Source: Saprospiraceae bacterium UBA7328
GTDB taxonomy: Bacteria; Bacteroidota; Bacteroidia; Chitinophagales; Saprospiraceae
Reading direction: 5' to 3'
DNA length: 17,011 nucleotides
Assembly: GCA_002471345.1 (NCBI GenBank)
Contig: DKPS01000058.1
Location: 1,247 to 18,257, forward strand
Under the pieces are notes generated by a model that saw nothing but the letters and a program-made list of their open reading frames with translations, was not told where the DNA came from and searched no databases. The position numbers were made by a program, and so were the translations under genes. This document shows positions 14,598 through 17,011 of this stretch, in pieces (the first letter of the stretch is position 1; the number at the start of each line of letters is the position of its first letter).

Positions 14598-15386
14598 ATG
14601 ATTACAAAAGTCCCAATTTATCAGATAGATGCTTTTTCAAATGGCCCTTTCACAGGAAACCCTGCGGCTGTCTGTCCTTTAGAAAAATGGCTCCCTGAAG
14701 ATGTTCTTCAAAGTATAGCAGAAGAAAATAATCTTGCTGAGACTGCCTTTTTTGTAAATGAATCAGACGGATTTAGGATAAGGTGGTTTACACCTACTAC
14801 TGAAGTTAAGCTATGTGGCCATGCTACTTTAGCTACTGGGTTTGTACTTTTTAATGAATTAGGATATAATCAACAGACAATCAATTTTAATTGCCTAAGT
14901 GGGAGTATAAGTGTTACCAAATCGAATGATTTGCTTACGCTTGACTTTCCCATTGATAACCTATCTCCATGTGATTGCCCTGAAAGGCTAATCAAGAGCT
15001 TAGATACATCTCCAATGAGTTGTTACAAAGGAGCGTCTGATTATCTCTTAATATTTGAGAATCAAAAAGATATTGAAAGATTATCACCAAATTTTGGAAT
15101 GATGTCTGAGGTGAAGAGTAGAGGTTGCATAGTAAGTGCTAAAGGTGAAGATTTCGATGTCGTCTGCAGAGGCTTTTTTCCTCAATCAGGGATAAATGAG
15201 GATCCCGCCACAGGCTCAGCTCAAACAACACTTGCCTCTTATTGGAAAGATCATCTTAGTGAGAACAAATTTAGTTCTTGTCAATTATCTAAGAGAAAAG
15301 GGTTTTTTAATACCGAAATAAAGGGAAATAGAGTTCTTATTTCTGGAAAATGTAGAATGTATATGAGAGGGAAATTAGAAGTTTAA
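14598..15386 (+). CDS. PhzF family isomerase/epimerase
   Basis: A 262-residue cytoplasmic protein of the PhzF phenazine-biosynthesis/diaminopimelate-epimerase-like fold. Landmarks are the N-terminal YQIDAFSNGPFTGNPAAV, the catalytic acid Glu48 in NLAETAFF, LCGHATLA (about 74-81) and DPATGSAQTTLASYW near residue 207. Known members isomerise small substrates such as trans-2,3-dihydro-3-hydroxyanthranilate; most family members in non-phenazine bacteria have unknown substrates, and no phenazine genes are present here. The ATG at 14598 is preferred over an in-frame TTG 9 nt upstream. The gene ends 32 nt before the convergent serine hydrolase. Confidence 0.92.
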   Translation: MITKVPIYQIDAFSNGPFTGNPAAVCPLEKWLPEDVLQSIAEENNLAETAFFVNESDGFRIRWFTPTTEVKLCGHATLATGFVLFNELGYNQQTINFNCLSGSISVTKSNDLLTLDFPIDNLSPCDCPERLIKSLDTSPMSCYKGASDYLLIFENQKDIERLSPNFGMMSEVKSRGCIVSAKGEDFDVVCRGFFPQSGINEDPATGSAQTTLASYWKDHLSENKFSSCQLSKRKGFFNTEIKGNRVLISGKCRMYMRGKLEV

Positions 15387-15418
15387 TCAATCCATAATCA
15401 GAGAGAATTACAAAGAAC

Positions 15419-16522
15419 CTATATAATATCAATAATTTGATCTAAAACCTTATCAATATAATTGCTTTGGGAATTGTCCAATATGACGATACATGTTTTG
15501 TTTTTGATATCTCTTCTTATTACTGTTCGTGCTCCTAACCAACTTCCGGTATGCGAAATAATATTTCCATTTAACACCCAACCAAAACCGTAGTTAGATA
15601 CTGCTCCACTAAGTAATTGAGGAGATACGAATGCTTCTTTCATTGTAGCTTCGCTAATGAGATCATTCTGATAAAGAAATTGATCCCATATTAAAAAATC
15701 TCCAATACTACTGAATATTGCTCCGTCACCTGCTACACCGTCAATTCCAGTTGGATTAAGAGCAACAGTTTTTTTACTTCTATATTTAAAACTGCTGGTC
15801 TTATTGGGGAATGTTTTATCATCTGAGATAAGATTCCAAACTCTGGATTCTGTCATCCCTATAGGTTCGAACAATTCCATCTTGAGAAACTCTTCCATAG
15901 ATTGTCCAGAAATCAATTCTATTGTTCTGGCAGCCAGAATATATCCAGTATTTGAATAACTATATTCTTCTTTTGGTAATTTGGATGCTTTCTGATTTCG
16001 TTTTATAACTAAGTCTACCGCTTTTTCATTGGTCAATATTTCGATTTCTGCTTGGTCATAAAGACCGATATAGTTATCAGGGATTCCAGAAATATGATTG
16101 AGTAAATTTCTAATAGTAATGTCTTTGTAAGGAAGTTCAGGGATATATTTAATCACTTTATCATCAAAATCTAGTTTTCCTTTTTCTTTTAGAATCATGA
16201 TTCCCATGGCGGTAAACTGTTTGGACAGAGATGCTAATCTGAACATAGAACTTTTAGTGAGCTTGGTAGTCAGTGTGGCATCTGCATACCCATAGGTTTT
16301 TTGCAGCAGTGCTTGACCATCTTGTGCGATTAAAACTCCCCCATTAAATTTTTGTTGAGATTGTAGCTCACCAAGCCAATTATCAATAGCTTCTATTTTA
16401 TCATGACTTAAATCTTCAGATAAATCTAGAACAGGAAGTTGATCATTTGACGAGCATGAACAAAAAGCAAATACTAGAGTAGAAAAAAGAGAAACTATCA
16501 ATAATGACTTAGATGTTTTCAT
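15419..16522 (-). CDS. Serine hydrolase of the class C beta-lactamase/penicillin-binding protein fold, lipoprotein
   Basis: A 367-residue predicted lipoprotein. The leader MKTSKSLLIVSLFSTLVFAFC has a lipobox at Cys21 (Cys23 is the alternative). The catalytic motifs of the beta-lactamase/esterase family are present: SLSK (Ser98 nucleophile, Lys101), YSN (about 189-191), and HTG (about 323-325) in place of KTG. HTG in motif 3 is common in family esterases and D-peptidases, so this is more likely a D-amino-acid peptidase or esterase than a resistance beta-lactamase. It starts 27 nt after the stop of the dipeptidase gene on the same strand, so the two are probably one operon, pointing to joint peptide or peptidoglycan-fragment hydrolysis outside the cytoplasm. 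Confidence 0.88.
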   Translation of the reverse strand: MKTSKSLLIVSLFSTLVFAFCSCSSNDQLPVLDLSEDLSHDKIEAIDNWLGELQSQQKFNGGVLIAQDGQALLQKTYGYADATLTTKLTKSSMFRLASLSKQFTAMGIMILKEKGKLDFDDKVIKYIPELPYKDITIRNLLNHISGIPDNYIGLYDQAEIEILTNEKAVDLVIKRNQKASKLPKEEYSYSNTGYILAARTIELISGQSMEEFLKMELFEPIGMTESRVWNLISDDKTFPNKTSSFKYRSKKTVALNPTGIDGVAGDGAIFSSIGDFLIWDQFLYQNDLISEATMKEAFVSPQLLSGAVSNYGFGWVLNGNIISHTGSWLGARTVIRRDIKNKTCIVILDNSQSNYIDKVLDQIIDII

Positions 16523-16549
16523 TCTTTATTTTTATTGTTTGATAATGGA

Positions 16550-17011
16550 TTAAGGTAAATTTTCTAAGAAAAATCTCAATTGATTGAGGCCCATTACTTT
16601 CCTGATTTCTTCATTCGAGAAGTTAGCATCCATTAGGGCTTGAGTGAGTATGCTGATATGAGCTGCATCGAAATATGTAGTAGTTCCTCCATCCCAATCA
16701 GACCCTAATGCAACATGATCTAAACTTGTAAGATCAATGGTGTATCTTATGGCTTTTACGATGTTTTCTATATCTGGACTACCTACTGCTCCGTCCCAAA
16801 ATCCAATTCCAATAAGGCCTCCTCTTTCTGCAATACGTTTGATATGGTTATCACTTAAGTTTCGAGGCGATTCATATGTTCCTTTTACACCAGTATGCGA
16901 GACTACAAGTGGTCTGTTTGTAATGTCTAATATATCATCAATAAGAGTAGGAGACGCATGGGCTAAGTCTATAATGATCTTTTTTTGCTCCATTTCAGCT
17001 ATTACTTCTCG
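16550..17011 (-). CDS. Membrane dipeptidase (peptidase family M19), C-terminal part, cut by the right window edge
   Basis: The visible 153 residues are the C-terminal part of a zinc dipeptidase of the renal dipeptidase family. The frame stays open to the edge (REVIAEMEQKKIIIDLAHAS), matching the family's G-R-E-V-I-x-E-M-x-x-x-G-M-x-x-D-L-S-H-A-S, so the internal ATG at 16993 is not the start. Visible site residues are the zinc-ligand His in DLAHAS and in VVSHTG, and the Asp pair in GSDWDG. SPRNLSDNHIKRIAERGGLIGI and the final IRKVMGLNQLRFF are also family blocks. The N-terminal HxD zinc motif lies outside the window. Members cleave dipeptides, often with D-amino acids. It precedes the serine hydrolase by 27 nt. 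Confidence 0.92.
   Translation of the reverse strand, partial: REVIAEMEQKKIIIDLAHASPTLIDDILDITNRPLVVSHTGVKGTYESPRNLSDNHIKRIAERGGLIGIGFWDGAVGSPDIENIVKAIRYTIDLTSLDHVALGSDWDGGTTTYFDAAHISILTQALMDANFSNEEIRKVMGLNQLRFFLENLP

Noticed and set aside
14598..15386. Phenazine biosynthesis cluster suggested by a PhzF homologue
   Set aside because: No other phz genes in the window; PhzF homologues are widespread in bacteria that make no phenazines.
15419..16522. Antibiotic-resistance beta-lactamase
   Set aside because: The fold matches, but HTG in motif 3 and the pairing with a dipeptidase fit a general serine hydrolase better; no resistance context or mobile element.

Overview
The window reads as chromosomal DNA of an AT-rich member of the Bacteroidota. 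Supporting signs are the proteins themselves (DUF2911 protein, a TPR protein with a TonB-like C-terminus, a 7TMR-DISM/HisKA_2 sensor kinase, a lipoprotein M13 peptidase), ATG starts in A-rich leaders with little Shine-Dalgarno signal, and sequences close to the Bacteroidota -33/-7 promoter (TTTG, about 20 nt, TAnnTTTG). A Saprospiria/Cytophagia-like lineage is a guess. I see no tRNA, rRNA, CRISPR array, insertion sequence or phage gene. The content is mostly housekeeping and envelope functions.

Layout. A thiolase N-terminus runs off the left edge on the minus strand (1-278). Diverging from it is a plus-strand run: a secreted TPR/TonB-C-like protein (383-1411), a PhoD-like phosphatase lipoprotein (1489-3168), an alpha/beta hydrolase strikingly like animal MEST/PEG1 (3291-4154), a membrane-anchored His-rich DUF4198 protein (4191-5147) and an M13 metallopeptidase lipoprotein (5346-7430), which ends in a strong hairpin terminator. 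A divergent two-component module follows: a 7TMR-DISM histidine kinase on minus (7500-9401) and a NarL/LuxR response regulator on plus (9511-10125). Next come a DUF4177-like small protein (minus), a DUF2911 protein (plus), the replication-restart helicase PriA (minus), a possible small hypothetical gene (minus), a PhzF-family isomerase (plus), and on minus a probable operon of an M19 dipeptidase (cut by the right edge) followed by a class C beta-lactamase-fold serine hydrolase lipoprotein.

The least ordinary part is the two-component module. The kinase reading frame is intact except for one in-frame TAG at codon 84, exactly where the sensor-domain family normally has Trp (TGG to TAG is one base). 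The partner regulator has Ile where receivers carry the conserved Thr/Ser switch residue, and it has no ATG start, only a TTG. Between the two genes lies a perfect 7-2-7 inverted repeat, the geometry bound by NarL-type regulators. The system therefore looks either recently decaying or affected by sequence error. Separately, the conserved N-terminus of PriA is encoded upstream of the first usable start codon: an ACG sits where ATG would be expected, or a 2-nt AC duplication separates an ATG from the frame. I found no convincing wholly new multi-gene system. The best leads are the damaged signalling module with its operator, the PriA start, and the bacterial MEST homologue next to a metal-binding-looking DUF4198 protein.
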